This document shows, piece by piece, positions 14,640-26,389 of a stretch of DNA of 64,000 nt (position 1 is the first letter of the stretch; each line of letters starts with the position of its first letter). The stretch is from Oxyruncus cristatus (Eukaryota; Chordata; Aves; Passeriformes; Cotingidae): contig VXAY01004983.1 of NCBI GenBank assembly GCA_013399855.1, forward strand, positions 310,001-374,000, in the 5' to 3' direction. The notes under the pieces were generated by a model. The model had not been told where the DNA came from. It did no database searches and saw only the letters and a program-made list of their open reading frames with translations. The translations under genes and the position numbers were made by a program.

Positions 14640-14960
14640 GAAATCACATCCGCCCGGAGCTGCACGTTGTGGGCCAAGTGTCAGAAACTGTCCCGGAGGG
14701 TCAGGCAGCCCCAGCAGCTCCGCATTGCTTCATGAGATTGGCAGTCACTTGGCAACAGCCCGCATCCTTCCGTGTCCCCTCCTACGGCCGGGGCTTGGGC
14801 TGCGGGAGAGAGGCGGCCTCTGAAGGCAGGGAGACTGCGGATCATCCCGGGCTGCGGCTGGTGCTGAAATCGGACTGGAAAGGTCACAGTGTAGCTTCCT
14901 GAACACGTCACAGAAGCAGGGCTGGCAAAGGACGCACGCACAGCAGCAGCAGACCTTGAA
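14640..14960. promoter_or_regulatory. Small CpG-rich patch, possible promoter or CpG island
   Basis: I count about 18 CpG dinucleotides in roughly 320 bp at around 60% G+C, an observed/expected CpG ratio of roughly 0.55-0.6 by hand. This is the densest CpG run I can see in a window that is otherwise CpG-depleted. Unmethylated promoters and some distal regulatory elements in vertebrates look like this. Its small size and the absence of a recognisable exon beside it keep confidence low. Confidence 0.3.
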
Positions 14961-15057
14961 CCCTTGTGCAAATTTACCAGGGGATATGGAAAAGCAAACA
15001 CAGAGGAACCCAGAGCCGCGGTGATTAAAGCTAACTCTGAATAGCAGTTTTTAAATA

Positions 15058-18000
15058 GAGCTGGTCATGAATTTTGCAGCCAAACGCCTTTCATCAGATA
15101 TCGCCTGCTCTGATCAGGCTTGAGACTTTTTCCACTGGTAATGTGTATGTATTGAACAAATCTTTTTCCTTTTCTCTTTTCTTTTATTGAAAAGTCATTA
15201 ATGAAGTCACTGGCAAATAAAAATGAGTGAATATTAGGATAACTAGGTTGAGATGAAAATTAAAGAATTTGTGTTCTTATCGATGCATGTTAAGAACTTT
15301 GTGAAGAATGGTTACTCTGGAGATACCATCTTTTTCGTTGGTGTTTTGGTAGTTCCAGTCTTGGTGAACCCAGAGGTGAGAAGTTTAGCAAAAATTTTCT
15401 TTAAGATTTTTTACTTCTCTGCATTCAATATCCAGAATAATTTTCCCTTCTTTTTAGCTTGAATTGACAGTTACTTAGATAAGTTTACACTTTTTGAAAG
15501 GCTAGGCAGTGAAAGTTTATTTATGACGCCATTAATTAATAAATAATTGTGTGCATTATTTATTTTGCAAATTACAATAGTCTATTTGGCTGATGCTAAC
15601 ACCCATTTGTTGGCTGATGCCCATCTCTGAAAATGAGTTTCTAAATGTCAATAATTCCAAATCTGTCTGGTTCCAGTAGCCTGCCTGATGAAAGATTGTA
15701 TTTTGGTAAGATGGATAGTTTATTTCTGGACTGATAAGTGCTAGGCATGGTGCAATCACTCTGCAGAGTTCTTGACATGAAAACTGTGTGTGTGCTCTAT
15801 ATAGTTTCTTTTGATGGCTTGGTTAGCTCACCCCAACATTACTAGAGAACTTTGTGCCAATATTGAATAAAAAAATATTTCTCCCACTTCTCCTCTGAGA
15901 GAAATTCTGTAGATTGCTAGGAGGGAAGCTTGGTCACTCCACAAAGGACATTGAATTCTATTTGGCACATCTCTTTCACAAAGCATGTGTGAAGATACAG
16001 ATCCTTGTGACTGGTCCCCTCTTGTGTCTGTTTCCTCCATATAACTTCACCTTGTGGTTCCTGCTTTTTTGTCACAATAAGATTTATGTAAAGGCAGTGG
16101 GGAAAGGCAGTGGAAAGGTAAAGGGGGAACAAGTGACAAACAAATTTTGGCTGGTGTGGGATGATGTGAGAAACAGGAGTGATCTGCAGTCAGTGAGAGG
16201 AGAGAAGGGAGGAAAGCCGAGCGCGGTCACTGCTGTGACAGGGTAAGAAAAAGTTGAAATATGTCTTTGTTGCAAAAATTGCTTTGGACACCAGCAGCCA
16301 TCAGCAGAGTAGTAGTACAGAGAAAAAATAAAAATGCTCTTTTTTTAATGGCATATATTACAGTTGCCATATATTCCAACCAGAAAATGGTTAAGTAGCC
16401 AGTGTATCATCAATGCACAGTCAAGTGTCACCCTCATGAGAACACATGTAAACCTCCTGTTTAATAGAGCTCCATGTTCCAGTGCAATTCACAGAGACTT
16501 ATCTAAAGGTATGCTGGCCAAGTCTCCTGCTAATATTACTTATCTAGGAGACACTTAGGGCCTCTGAAATTATCCATAACTCAAGAGTGCTGTTTGATGT
16601 CTTTCCAAGCCAGACGAATCCTCTTTAGAATAAACCTTTATGGTTTTCCTTTTTTCTCTGTTCCCGGTAGACTCCATTCCATGGCTTGCCTGCTAGCTCT
16701 GATTTCTGATTTCCTCAGACAGTGGCTAATCCATTTCCACTTTCTTTAATAGTAGCTTTGATGTGTCTCCCTTGTACTATACTGTGCTCTCACTTGTCAT
16801 CCATCCAACCATCCATTACTGTCTAAAATGTGGAGGGATAGTAATGTTTAAAGGTATTCTCATCAGTTCCTTTGTGGTCCCCAGTGTCTCTGACCTGTTC
16901 AATAAAATTTCCTTTACATTTGTGTTTAAAATTGAAGTTTATTTCTCTATTAATCTTAATTTCCACACCGTTTTGAAACAGTAAAAGCTACTGGATCCCC
17001 TCCAGTCTCAGTACTGTTATGTCCTTTTATGTCATAGGACCAAACTCACAAAAGTTTTTGGCCTAAATGACTACTTCAAGTCTGTGTGTTTTGCCGCATT
17101 ATTCAATACCCTTTTATCTCCATTGCCTTTATCAGCTTCCTGCTATGTAAGTTTGTGTGTTCCAGTTTCCTCCTGTTGTCAGTCTTTGCAGTCACACACC
17201 ACCGCATCTGGTCAATGATTCATTTATCACCTGTGAGATCTAGGTCTTCCAGGATTTTGACTGATGTTCACCATATCCCTGCCAATAGTATTCCTCAGTC
17301 AGTGAATGGAAGAAGTAGCAAGAGTGTTCAAAAACCTGCTTATCTCACAGTAGTCTCTGCTTTGAACTACTGTAAAAGGTGTTTTCTCAATTGCAGCATA
17401 AAAAACATTCTGGGCTATTAACAAACCTTTAAACTGTCCAGCTCTCCACAGAACAAATGTGTTCTCAGGGACTATAAAATGTATGTGTTTATTTGAATGT
17501 ATGTGTTTATTTGAATGCCACAGGATGCTCTGTACAGTAGATGATGACCCTAACACACTCTTACTATCCTATTACTATTTCTGTATTCCGACTCTGACAT
17601 AATTTCAAAATTAGGAATCCGTTGATTGTCTCAGATCCTCCAGAATGTTCTTGACAAGAATATGCATGATATAAAGATAAGCTTTCTCCTTCAGGTATTT
17701 GATCAAGATATCTCCTTCTACTCGTGTACAACATCTTCTGTTTTCTCCAAATTTTGCCAAAAAGTTCATTTTGTGGCAGCAGTTGGATGTCCTGTATTTA
17801 ATAGTTCAGCCATGACTCATCTGTTCCACAGACTGCATTTTCATTATGCAGGGATGGAATGGCTTCCTACAGTTCATCATGTTTTTAAAACCCACATCAG
17901 GAAAAAGGCAAGAAAGTGAGGAGATTTACTCATTGATAGACAGAGCTGTTGATTTTTATTTTAATTCCAGATTATTTTTTTCAACATGTAAATGTTTAAC

Positions 18001-21000
18001 ATGATCTTATGAGAAAGTTTTGGCCCTCAAAGCCTCTTATCCTGCCAAAGCTTCTTGTCATGCAGATATGACTGTTCTTGTCTTCAGCTGAAAGGGACGG
18101 AAGATGGGCATGCTCAGCAGCTGGTAGGAACAAGCTCTCAATTATTAGAGAAACTGAATGTCTCACAGCAATCCTTGCCAGGCAGCCACTACCAGCTGCT
18201 GTAATGACAGCTTCTGGGGCAATGCCGGTTGGCACAGATCATACACCTTGCTAAAATTTCTTTGTAATACGGTGTAAAAGGATGCTTCCTCATGTTGCAG
18301 TGTCATACAGTTATGTTAACTTCCCTACCTCCCATCCATCTGCCAGTGCATTTCCCCACTGTCCTTTTTTTTGCCCCTTAGTCTTACGGCAATTTCAGGT
18401 GAAATTGGAAAATACTGCATTGAGTATTTTCCACTGACAAGATGAACATGCAGGTGTTTCCAGGGACCATCAACAGAGTTGATTTATGCCAGTAACTTAA
18501 GTGACTGCTCTTGTTTGTGTGAAGTCTGAAAGTTTATGGTTTTGCTCCATTAAGTGTTCCTCTCAAGACTGGGTTTCACACCTAGTCAGAGTCTGAAGCC
18601 GCAGGAGAAAGCCTGGCTGGGAGAGCCACCACATTCACTTCCCTGAGCTATCTCTCAGTGTGGGTAAGACCAGCCAGATCTTTGCACAAGTATCTGGGCA
18701 ATTATTCCTCAGGAAAACAGGGCTAGCCTTACAGAGGTGACTACAAGGGACCATTGCATGTGAAAATCATTGCATGAGACATTGCTACAGTGTCCATCTC
18801 AAACTAAGCTTGCTTTGCAGAGAGACTTCCAGCCTGGAATGTCTGCAGCCAGACCACAGCTCCTCTTGGTTGTGTAAGGAGAAGGGAGGACATATGCATT
18901 GCATGTAGGATATGGCATTATGCCAAGGAAGGGGTGAGGATTAGGGTCAGATGTGGAAGCAGAGGAGGCAGCCAGAGAGGCTTCCCCAGGGCATGAGAAA
19001 GGCAAGGGGAGGAGGGACAGGAGACAATGGCCTGCCTGGAGATAAATGCAGGGTAGAGCTGGAGTATATCCTTATCCCAACAACCATTTCCATCCTAAAC
19101 AGCCCGAGCTAGCTCTAGTGAAGAGATAAGACTTGGGGGTTTATCTGTGCACTGTGAGAAAACACATATAAATGCACTGCTGGATGCAACTCTCCTCTCA
19201 ATATTTTTATTTAAAGGAAGTGGATTGGCTGGCTGCAGAGAAAATGGGGATGCTCACAGGAAAAAGGCTCTACTCACTGTGTATGTTTGGACTTCCCTCA
19301 TATGAAGTAAGACAAATGAATCTTCACCTAATTTTTCTGAGTGATCAGGTCCTGAGCTTCTCCTGAGGCATTTCTCCCTTGGCAATCTCCCAGGAAGAGT
19401 CTCCTCCCATCAAGGCAGTGTGGCCAGGCTGTTAGCACCTTGTAGGAGATCACCCTACTCCAGTACCAAGCTGGGTTGATTCCTGACTGGTTGTTCCACA
19501 GCTTCATGTTTGTATAAGGGGACGAAGCAAGACCTGCTACAGCTGAGGGCTGGCGCTGATCTCTGTGTTGCCATCTCACACCAGTGTCAGCACCTGATGG
19601 ATGTGTACATGCTGAGGTGTCCTGTTTTTCCACCTAAAAGGACAGGAGAATGAGTCTAAAAACACTAAGCAGTGACCTAAGACTGTGTCTGCTGACGTCA
19701 GTGGGGATTTTCGTGTTGACCTAGGGAGCAGATTTTCTGGAAATGTCACGTTTGTGTGTACATTGCTGCCTTGCATGAAACAGAGTGTGCGCCTGTCATA
19801 GATCTGCCCAGCAGCCTTCTGCCAGCTTACCTCAGCCCCATGCCACCAGGAGGCCAGAGGAATGGTAAGCCTTGCTTATGGATGAACCAGGTGGGACACA
19901 GGGCGGTATGGGAAGCTGGGATCATTTTGACCTGATGAACTAGATCATCTGGATGCATTTCAGCAGGGCATATCCATGCAGGTTGCTGCTCAATCCCGAG
20001 GTGAGTGCCTGGAGCCACGCTCCAGTTTATCACTCACTTTCTGACCTGGGTCAGACGCCTTCAGTGAACTAATCCCTCTCAAGCACACCCCTGCCTGATT
20101 TGTTTGAATGTTGGACTGGGTGAGCTTGGTGAAGGAAGGTAGTGTTACAGCGTCATCATGTTTTCATTTGGTGGATCTGGTTTGCTTTATTCACATGCCT
20201 TTTTCTGCCATTGTAATTACATTGTTTGTTTTGGAGGGGGTTGCTTTCTCAGTCTTTCTCATCGCCCAGAAAATGGTACAGCTTTTATTTCTGTTATGAT
20301 TGTTTCAGAACTGAACCTAAAGCACAGGATCTGATTCTTACTTGTTTTATCCGGGGAAACCTTCCTACTGAACTGAAGTCACAGTACTGGTCTTAAGGAG
20401 TGGCAAAGAAAACAGGATCAAGCTCAAGTTTCCATTTCTCCACATATTTGAAGAGTCAAATCCTATTTCTGCAGAAATGAATGGCTAAACTTCCCATAGC
20501 CTTCAATATGGCATAGAATGAAAGTATCAGTCAAATATATATAATCTGATGGTAAAAGTCAGCAGTCAGTCAGTGTTCTCAGTAAGTGTCCCTACATCTT
20601 TGAGAAACTCGGGCTGAGACCCAGCCTGCCCTTTTGTGCCATCCTGGAGATTGAAGGCCTCAGGAACATCCTCTGCAGCTGTAGACCAGCAGTAATCCCA
20701 AGGAGCATGTTTTCCTTTGTTCAGACTTTTAGTTTTCTATCAGAGTACATACCTTCTTAGATATTGGCTTTCTTCTGTGCTAGATGCTGTGTGAACACAG
20801 TGCTTGATCTTGTGTGACCCAGCAACAGATTGACAGCAATGCTAAGACCGTCTGATATTTCCTGTTGTAAGTAAGTAAAGCAATATGTTTCTTCTTGGGT
20901 TGTTTATCACGTTTCTTCATTCATACTCTCTGACCTGTCATGGAATGCCTTCTTATTACAGAGCAGGAAAATGGCTCATTTTTTTTTCACAGGTGTTAAG

Positions 21001-21425
21001 GTCAAAAGACACCATGTTGACACCTTCTGCAAAATACAGAACATAGAACTTCTCCCAGCGATTTCTATATGAAGTCCAGTAATCTCAAGAGGAAATAACA
21101 AAATGGTTTTAGAGAGATATTCAGTCTTTAAATAAAGATTTCACGTGGTGGAGAATCCATCAGAGTCTGAAATGAGGTCCTTCGGTTTTTAATGAACTTC
21201 ACAATTGAAATTTTGTACCTCATTTCCAATAGCAATTTTTGTAGCTTTAGTCTTACATCAGTAGATTTTACTATTAGATTCAGTAGTTACTACTGTGAAA
21301 AACATTCTCCCCCATAGAGAAGGGGTTGCCCATATTATCTTTGATAATCTCAATTTATCTCCTCATGCTACTAATATACTTCAAAAGGATGTTATGAATC
21401 ATTTTGGGGTCCTTTCCAACATATA
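15058..21425. other. Unique non-coding DNA, minor tandem repeats only
   Basis: No gene or transposon is recognised. Small tandem features include a 13-bp partial duplication (AAAGGCAGTGG units) near 16090-16118 and an exact 18-bp duplication near 17481-17516. The 97-114-codon frames here are short, overlap on both strands and lack recognisable domains. Confidence 0.55.
17481..17516 (+). repeat. Tandem duplication of an 18-bp unit
   Basis: The unit GTATGTGTTTATTTGAAT occurs twice in direct succession. A two-copy tandem of this size is a typical replication-slippage product, and no function is implied. Confidence 0.75.
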
Positions 21426-21426
21426 G

Positions 21427-21481
21427 AAAACTACTGGCTTTTGTCACTACTTTAAATAGCAAACTACTGGCCTTTGTCACT
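21427..21481 (+). repeat. Near-exact 21-bp direct repeat with about 33-bp period
   Basis: An AAACTACTGGC(T/C)TTTGTCACT block appears twice, at about 21428-21448 and 21461-21481. The second copy begins 33 bp after the first. It is a local duplication of unknown origin. Confidence 0.7.
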
Positions 21482-21489
21482 TGGCAAAC

Positions 21490-22547
21490 ATAAGATTATT
21501 TGGGTCTTCTCCAGCTGTCCTCTTCAGAGATTTTTCATACCAAATCTTTCTTAAGGCACCTAATTCCTACATGTGGAAGCTTAAATAATAGCTCTGCCTA
21601 TTTATAGCTGTGTTAAGTTCTCCATTTATTTTCATCTTGATCTTGTGTGTAAGCCTGCCATTTCTAAGCAGTGAGCACCCTGGGAATTCCTGTGGCTGTG
21701 CACTGAGAGAGGAATGCTAGTACCTCTTCCACTACCTTCCAGGTTTTGTGTAGGCACAAAGAAAGAGTAAATGACACATCTACGAATAAAGAAGAGGAGA
21801 AAAGTAAAAAACAATCAATGAAAAAAAACCCTAACCAAACAAAAAGCCCCAAAGAAACAAAAAAAAAAATTATTCAGCTGAACAGCAATGTTTGTTTTTA
21901 AATTCTGATCCTGACTTAACTGACTTATGTAATAAACCATTGGGATGCAAGCCATGAGCTGACACAACTCACAAGAAAACTTGGTGAAGTGCTTTCTTAC
22001 AGGCACAGGTCTCAGTTCAGCTGCTTCTGTACAGTTGTCTAGTATTACTTGAGAATATTGTAGGGTACCAGACTCATCCGCAGGTACAGATTTCTCATAT
22101 ATACATATCTCATGCTAGGTTTCCCATCTATCATATTTGTCAGCTGCATGTGCCCTGGGACCTCTTAAACAGACCTGTCAATCTCACATGCCCAGATGTG
22201 GACAAGGAAGCAAACCATGCATTTGTTTGCTCTTGAATGTAAATGAGGCACAGGTTAAAAGTTACTACCTTGTTGGGTATAATACTGACAGCACATATGA
22301 AAAAAAGCTGTAAGAGATGATAAATTGACTGACGAATGTTAATTTACAAAATCATATGCCTGAAATAACTCATGTGGCACTGGACAGGGCATGAAGTGAG
22401 CAGCTCTTTCACATGGAGAGTGGATTCAAATGGCTTTGTGAGTAGTCTAATCCACGAGCATTTTGTGAGGGAAGAAAAGAGAGAAAAATGAAAGATTCTT
22501 GACCCACTAATCATATGTCCATTCTTGACATTTCAGTTACAGTCACA
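21490..22547. other. Unique non-coding DNA
   Basis: No gene or mobile element is supported. The stretch ends where the 3' end of a minus-strand CR1 begins. Confidence 0.55.
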
Positions 22548-22958
22548 TTTTCACAGAAAAGATAAGGTTGGAAGGGACCACAGTGGGTTATCTGGTCCAA
22601 GCACCCTGTTCAAGCAGGGTCATCCTAGAGCACATTGCACAGGACTGTGTCCAGACAGTTTTTTAGTATCTCCACTGGGGGAGATTTCACAGCCTCTCAG
22701 GACTGTGCACTTGGTGTTGTTGAATTTCATGAGGCCCACCTCTCAAGCCTGTCCAGGTCCCTCTTGATGACATCCCTTCCCTCCAGCATGTCAATAACTC
22801 CGCAGAGCTTGGTGTCATTAGCAAACTTGCTGAGGGTGCACTCAACCTGTGTCACCAACAAAGATGTTAAACATCTGTGGAGCACATTAAGCAGTTCTCT
22901 CAGTCTCAAACCACGCTTCTCCAGTGGTTTTGGATCAATCACCAGAATTGGTATCTGA
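22548..22958 (-). mobile_element. CR1 LINE fragment: 3' tail joined to a reverse-transcriptase remnant
   Basis: A minus-strand copy of the avian non-LTR retrotransposon CR1. The left part (about 22548-22700) is the 3' terminal region, with the conserved GGTTGGAAGGGACC block and the 'caagcagggtcatcctagagcaca' region. The right part (about 22702-22958) encodes, on the minus strand, part of the ORF2 reverse transcriptase. It has an LFNIFVGD-like stretch, then after a frameshift ECTLSKFANDTKL (the catalytic FADD box with its second-to-last D changed to N), then RDLDRLERWA. Several hundred bases expected between these parts are missing, so the copy is internally deleted or is two insertions side by side. 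It is inactive. Confidence 0.88.
22727..22888 (-). pseudogene. CR1 ORF2 reverse-transcriptase fragment (dead)
   Basis: This part of the CR1 copy at 22548-22958 reads in one minus-strand frame as the region around the RT active site: SKFANDTKL, followed about 18 residues later by KRDLDRLERWAS. In CR1 elements this corresponds to the palm-domain segment holding the catalytic FADD motif and the following helix. One catalytic aspartate is replaced by asparagine. A frameshift separates it from the upstream LFNIFVGD segment, so no functional protein can be made. There is no sign that the host has retained it. Confidence 0.8.
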
Positions 22959-22959
22959 C

Positions 22960-24300
22960 TGTTTGCAGATCTCTATTCACAGGCACTAACAAAGTTGCTA
23001 CTAACGTCTCAGTAATGCTAATTACTTGAAAAGAATGAGATTTCCTTGGATAGTTGTTGTAGTGTCTTCCTTTCCAAAGCTGTAGAGAGCTAACCAGTTT
23101 TAGGGAAGACAGGAAAGAAAACAGCTTGCTGACACTCACTGAGGTCAATCTCAGCAGTAATGAGCCTGAGACCTCCAGAAGACCCAGACCACAGGTGAAA
23201 GAAACTCAACACCATTTGTCTCTTTTATGTTTTTGACATATAATCTCTTATAGAGATTGTTATGGCTTAGCCAAGCACAAAGTTACCCTTTGGAAAATGT
23301 TCCTGGTCACTCAGCTGCCTGAGGCGTTTAGGCAAGCCTGCTCAAGCACAGGAGGTATACTCAGGCACCAAGAGGTGTCCAGGAATGGAAAGCTCCAGAG
23401 TTCTGAGTTTGTCTCTCACACCAACTGTATTTCTGAAGACTTTGCATTTCAATCAGGAATAGCAATAACAGAGTCCATAAGGACTGCAGAAACAAACAGG
23501 GCTAGTTTTCCAAGGGCTTCAAGCCTACTTGTATAAATTACATTATTGGTTTAGACAGAGAGTGGGAACTTGCCAATATCTTGATATCTGATAAACATGA
23601 AAGTAAGATAGGAGGAGATATCTGCAGTTTCCGCTGTATCTGAAACAGCTACTCCTATGCCAGAGGCTTCAGATTTTTAATTTACTGTCCTATCAGTACC
23701 CAGAAGGGTGGGACTGGGAAAGGTTTTCCTTAGATCATTAGTAGATATGGCTGCGCTTGTTCTTGGAGGAACCCTGCAAGGCAGGCGTAAAGAAGGGGAT
23801 GATTATTTTGTAAGTCAGATGTGTGATATATCACCACTTCCAGTGATAAAGGAAAAGCTTTCAGAAATATGTGTAGAATAAATGGTGGGAATGAAACAAA
23901 ACAGTCTTTACAAACCTGGACCTAAGCCTGGAAGGGAGGAGGCCCATAACTTCTACCCACTGAGCTAACATTGCCAAGTTGCATCTTTCTACACCTGACT
24001 ATTTGCCTCCACCAACATCCACCAATTGACCCTTTCTCTCCTGGTCTCGACCCAGTCAAGCTAACTCATGGTCTTCCTAGCTTGAACCTCATCAGGTACT
24101 CTTGCTTCCCTTCAATTCAGTCCACACTTGAATTGCACTAAGAAGAAAGAGTAGGTTTATTTGGTGTTAGGAAAAAATTCTGCATTACCATAAATCAATA
24201 AGGATTTTGTCTACACACTTACTTGATTTAAACTAAGATTCATAGCTCCAATAGCTGGCATTTTTTTATTACTGGTTTTCTTGCAGGAAGTCTGAAATAG
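22960..24300. other. Unique non-coding DNA between CR1 copies
   Basis: No exon, RNA gene or additional transposon is recognised. A 79-codon frame at 23297-23536 has no known domain. Confidence 0.5.
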
Positions 24301-24308
24301 GAAAATTT

Positions 24309-24360
24309 AAGAAGGTCATTAGGGACAAGAAGGTCATTATGGAAAAGAAGTCAATAGGGT
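24309..24360 (+). repeat. Imperfect 18-bp tandem repeat, about 2.9 units
   Basis: Three successive units start with AAGAAGGTCATTAGGGAC, then a version ending TATGGAA, then a shorter third unit with AAGAAGTCAATAGGG. It is a small decayed minisatellite, followed by an A13 tract (about 24375-24387). Confidence 0.7.
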
Positions 24361-24769
24361 TCATGTCTTACTTTAAAAAAAAAAAAATGAGAAATGGAGT
24401 AATTTCATTTCCTGGAATATTACAAATAGTAATCCAGAACATGGTAATTCCAATTATGGGTATGCATTACAAGAAAATCTTCCACAAATCAAGACAACAA
24501 CAAATTAATTACTAATTTGAGATCAAATAGTGACTACATCACTTTGCCACTAGAGAGAAATGCATAGATCAATTTATAGACTGCATATCAGGAAAATTTT
24601 CATTTTACTTTGTAAACAAGATGGGTTACATCCTTGTCTGAATGACTTCTTTTCCAAATGGTTACATATTTTTTAGGATAGAATTTTATTTAGAAGTGAG
24701 AGATGGAGAGATCACAGCATCTAAAACCCTTCCATGACTAATTTCTCTGACTGATTGGAAGTTAATTTC

Positions 24770-25095
24770 ACAGAATCACAGAATGGGTAGGGTTGGAAGG
24801 GACCACAGTGGGTCATCTGGTGCAACCTCCCTGCTCAAGCAGGGCCATCCTAGAGCACATGGCACAGGATTGTGTCCAGATGGTTCTTGAATATCTCCAG
24901 TGAGGAAAATTTCACAACCTCCCTGGGTGACCTTTTCCAGTACTTGGTCACTGCACAGTAAAGAAGTTCTTCATGTTTGGCTGGAACCTCCTGTACATCA
25001 GTTTCTGCCCACGGCCTCTGGTTCTATTGCTGGGCACCACCAAGAAGAGCTTGGCTCCATCCTCTTGACACCCATCCTTTAAATGCTTCCACATT
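24770..25095 (-). mobile_element. CR1 LINE 3' fragment (5'-truncated)
   Basis: Minus-strand CR1 starting with the terminal CACAGAATCACAGAATGG repeat. It continues through GGTTGGAAGGGACCACAGTGGGTCATCTGG, the 'cctccctgggtgaccttttccagtacttggtcac' region and the 'cctgtacatcagtttctgcccacggcctctggt' region, and fades out near 25095. It belongs to the same subfamily as the tail at 22548, with nearly identical sequence over the first 130 bp. Truncation at the 5' end is usual for CR1. No usable ORF remains. Confidence 0.92.
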
Positions 25096-26065
25096 GTATT
25101 TGCTCCACTACAACTCACAGCCTTTGAACTTTATCTTACTTTTGCCACATTGAACTCACTTTCCTTTTTGAAGTACAGAGTACTTTCCCTGGGACAGCAA
25201 GAAGGTCACAGTGGCCTAGTGTCAGCTGGATATGCAGGGTTGCAGGACGCCTCTGCTCTTTTTCAGCTCTGCCACCGGCCACTGGCTGTTTCACTCAAAT
25301 GGCCCCTCTATGGCTTATTTAAGCATATAAATCTCCATGAAATGCAATTAAGGGGAGTGTTTAAAAGAAACACCACTACCCCTGCTGATTATTTCCATCT
25401 GAGCAGATTGACACTGAGTAAATTCCTTTAAAACATGTACTTCTAAGATAAGCACATATCTACAGCTGCTGATATACATCCTGGATATACAGCACCTTTC
25501 ACTGGCAGGTTTTTTCCCTGGATCACCAAGGGCCCTAGGGAGCAAAAGGTCAGTACCCCACCCTCTTCCTTCCTCACCTCCCCAGCCCTGATCTCCCGCA
25601 GGTGGCTGGGCTCCAGGCTTCACCCAGACATGTTTCAGCCTCGGGGAATCCCAATGCTCCCTGTGTCAGCAGGGAACTGCTCTGTGGCAGGAATAGGTGC
25701 AGCAGCATCAGAAATATGGCTTCTTAATTGGTTAGCAAGCTTGTTGGATGAAGTTGAATTAGAAAGATATGCCAGATATCTTGCCCAGGCTCTTATTTCT
25801 CCATCTTGCTCAATTAAAATAATGTTAGACCAAAAATATTTGATTCTGGCAGTAGTCACATTTAGGAGAGTAGTGCGCAATGAAGCTGCATAGAGAAAAT
25901 TTATTTTAAAAGTTGAAATTAACTATTTTAAAGTCATGACTATTCAGTAGAACTCATTTTTGAGAGTGCCACTCATGTAGCTTATTTGGGGATGTTTGAG
26001 GAGTTTATCTTGTTTATTTAGAAAATGAAGCCCATTAATTCTGGCTTCCTTTACATTATGTCACC
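25096..26065. other. Unique non-coding DNA between CR1 and LTR
   Basis: No gene is recognised. 25550-25620 is a short C-rich patch. The antisense pair of frames at 25630-25893 and 25635-25880 are mirror images in unselected sequence, and neither has a recognised domain. Confidence 0.5.
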
Positions 26066-26339
26066 TGTGCTGGTTTTGGCTGGGGTAGGGTTAATTTTCT
26101 TCACAGTAGCTGGTATGGGGCTGTGTTTTGGATTTGTGCTGAGAAGTGCTGATAACACAGCTGATGTTTTAGTTATTGCTGAGCAGTGCTTACACAGAGT
26201 CAAGGCCTTTTCAGTTTTTCACACTACCTCACCAGCTGGTAGGCCAGGGGTGCACAAAAAGTTGGGAGGGGACACAGCCAAGACAGCTGACCACAACTGG
26301 TCAAAGGGATATTCCAGACCATATGACATAGTGCTCAGC

Positions 26340-26345
26340 AATAAA
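26340..26345 (+). promoter_or_regulatory. LTR polyadenylation signal AATAAA
   Basis: This hexamer lies in the middle of the solo LTR, just after the 'gtgctcagc' block, where LTRs of this family place the poly(A) signal that ends the R region. It could still end host transcripts running through on the plus strand, but nothing here shows that it does. Confidence 0.6.
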
Positions 26346-26389
26346 CTAGGGAGAAGGTTGGTGGGGTGACTGCTCTTTGAGGACTGGCC

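Larger units (their letters stand above)
14139..15057 (-). other. Candidate minus-strand retrocopy or short transcript unit (speculative)
   Basis: Read on the minus strand, this interval has in order a TATTTAAA motif (15057-15050), a CpG-rich block (about 14960-14640), a 106-codon open frame (15001-14681), a second 86-codon frame (14595-14335), an AATAAA signal (14194-14189) and a genomic A20 tract (14158-14139). The order resembles a reverse-transcribed mRNA with a GC-rich 5' end and a poly(A) tail. It could also be a small gene whose end happens to lie beside an A tract. Neither frame has a domain I recognise. No target-site duplication was found. Each signal taken alone is common by chance. 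Confidence 0.2.

Noticed and set aside
14374..14823. 149-codon plus-strand ORF over the CpG-rich patch
   Set aside because: No recognised domain. It overlaps minus-strand frames and is explained by the local high G+C.
26025..26369. 114-codon ORF at the start of the LTR
   Set aside because: It is a reading frame through LTR DNA, which is not protein-coding in this family, and it starts outside the element.
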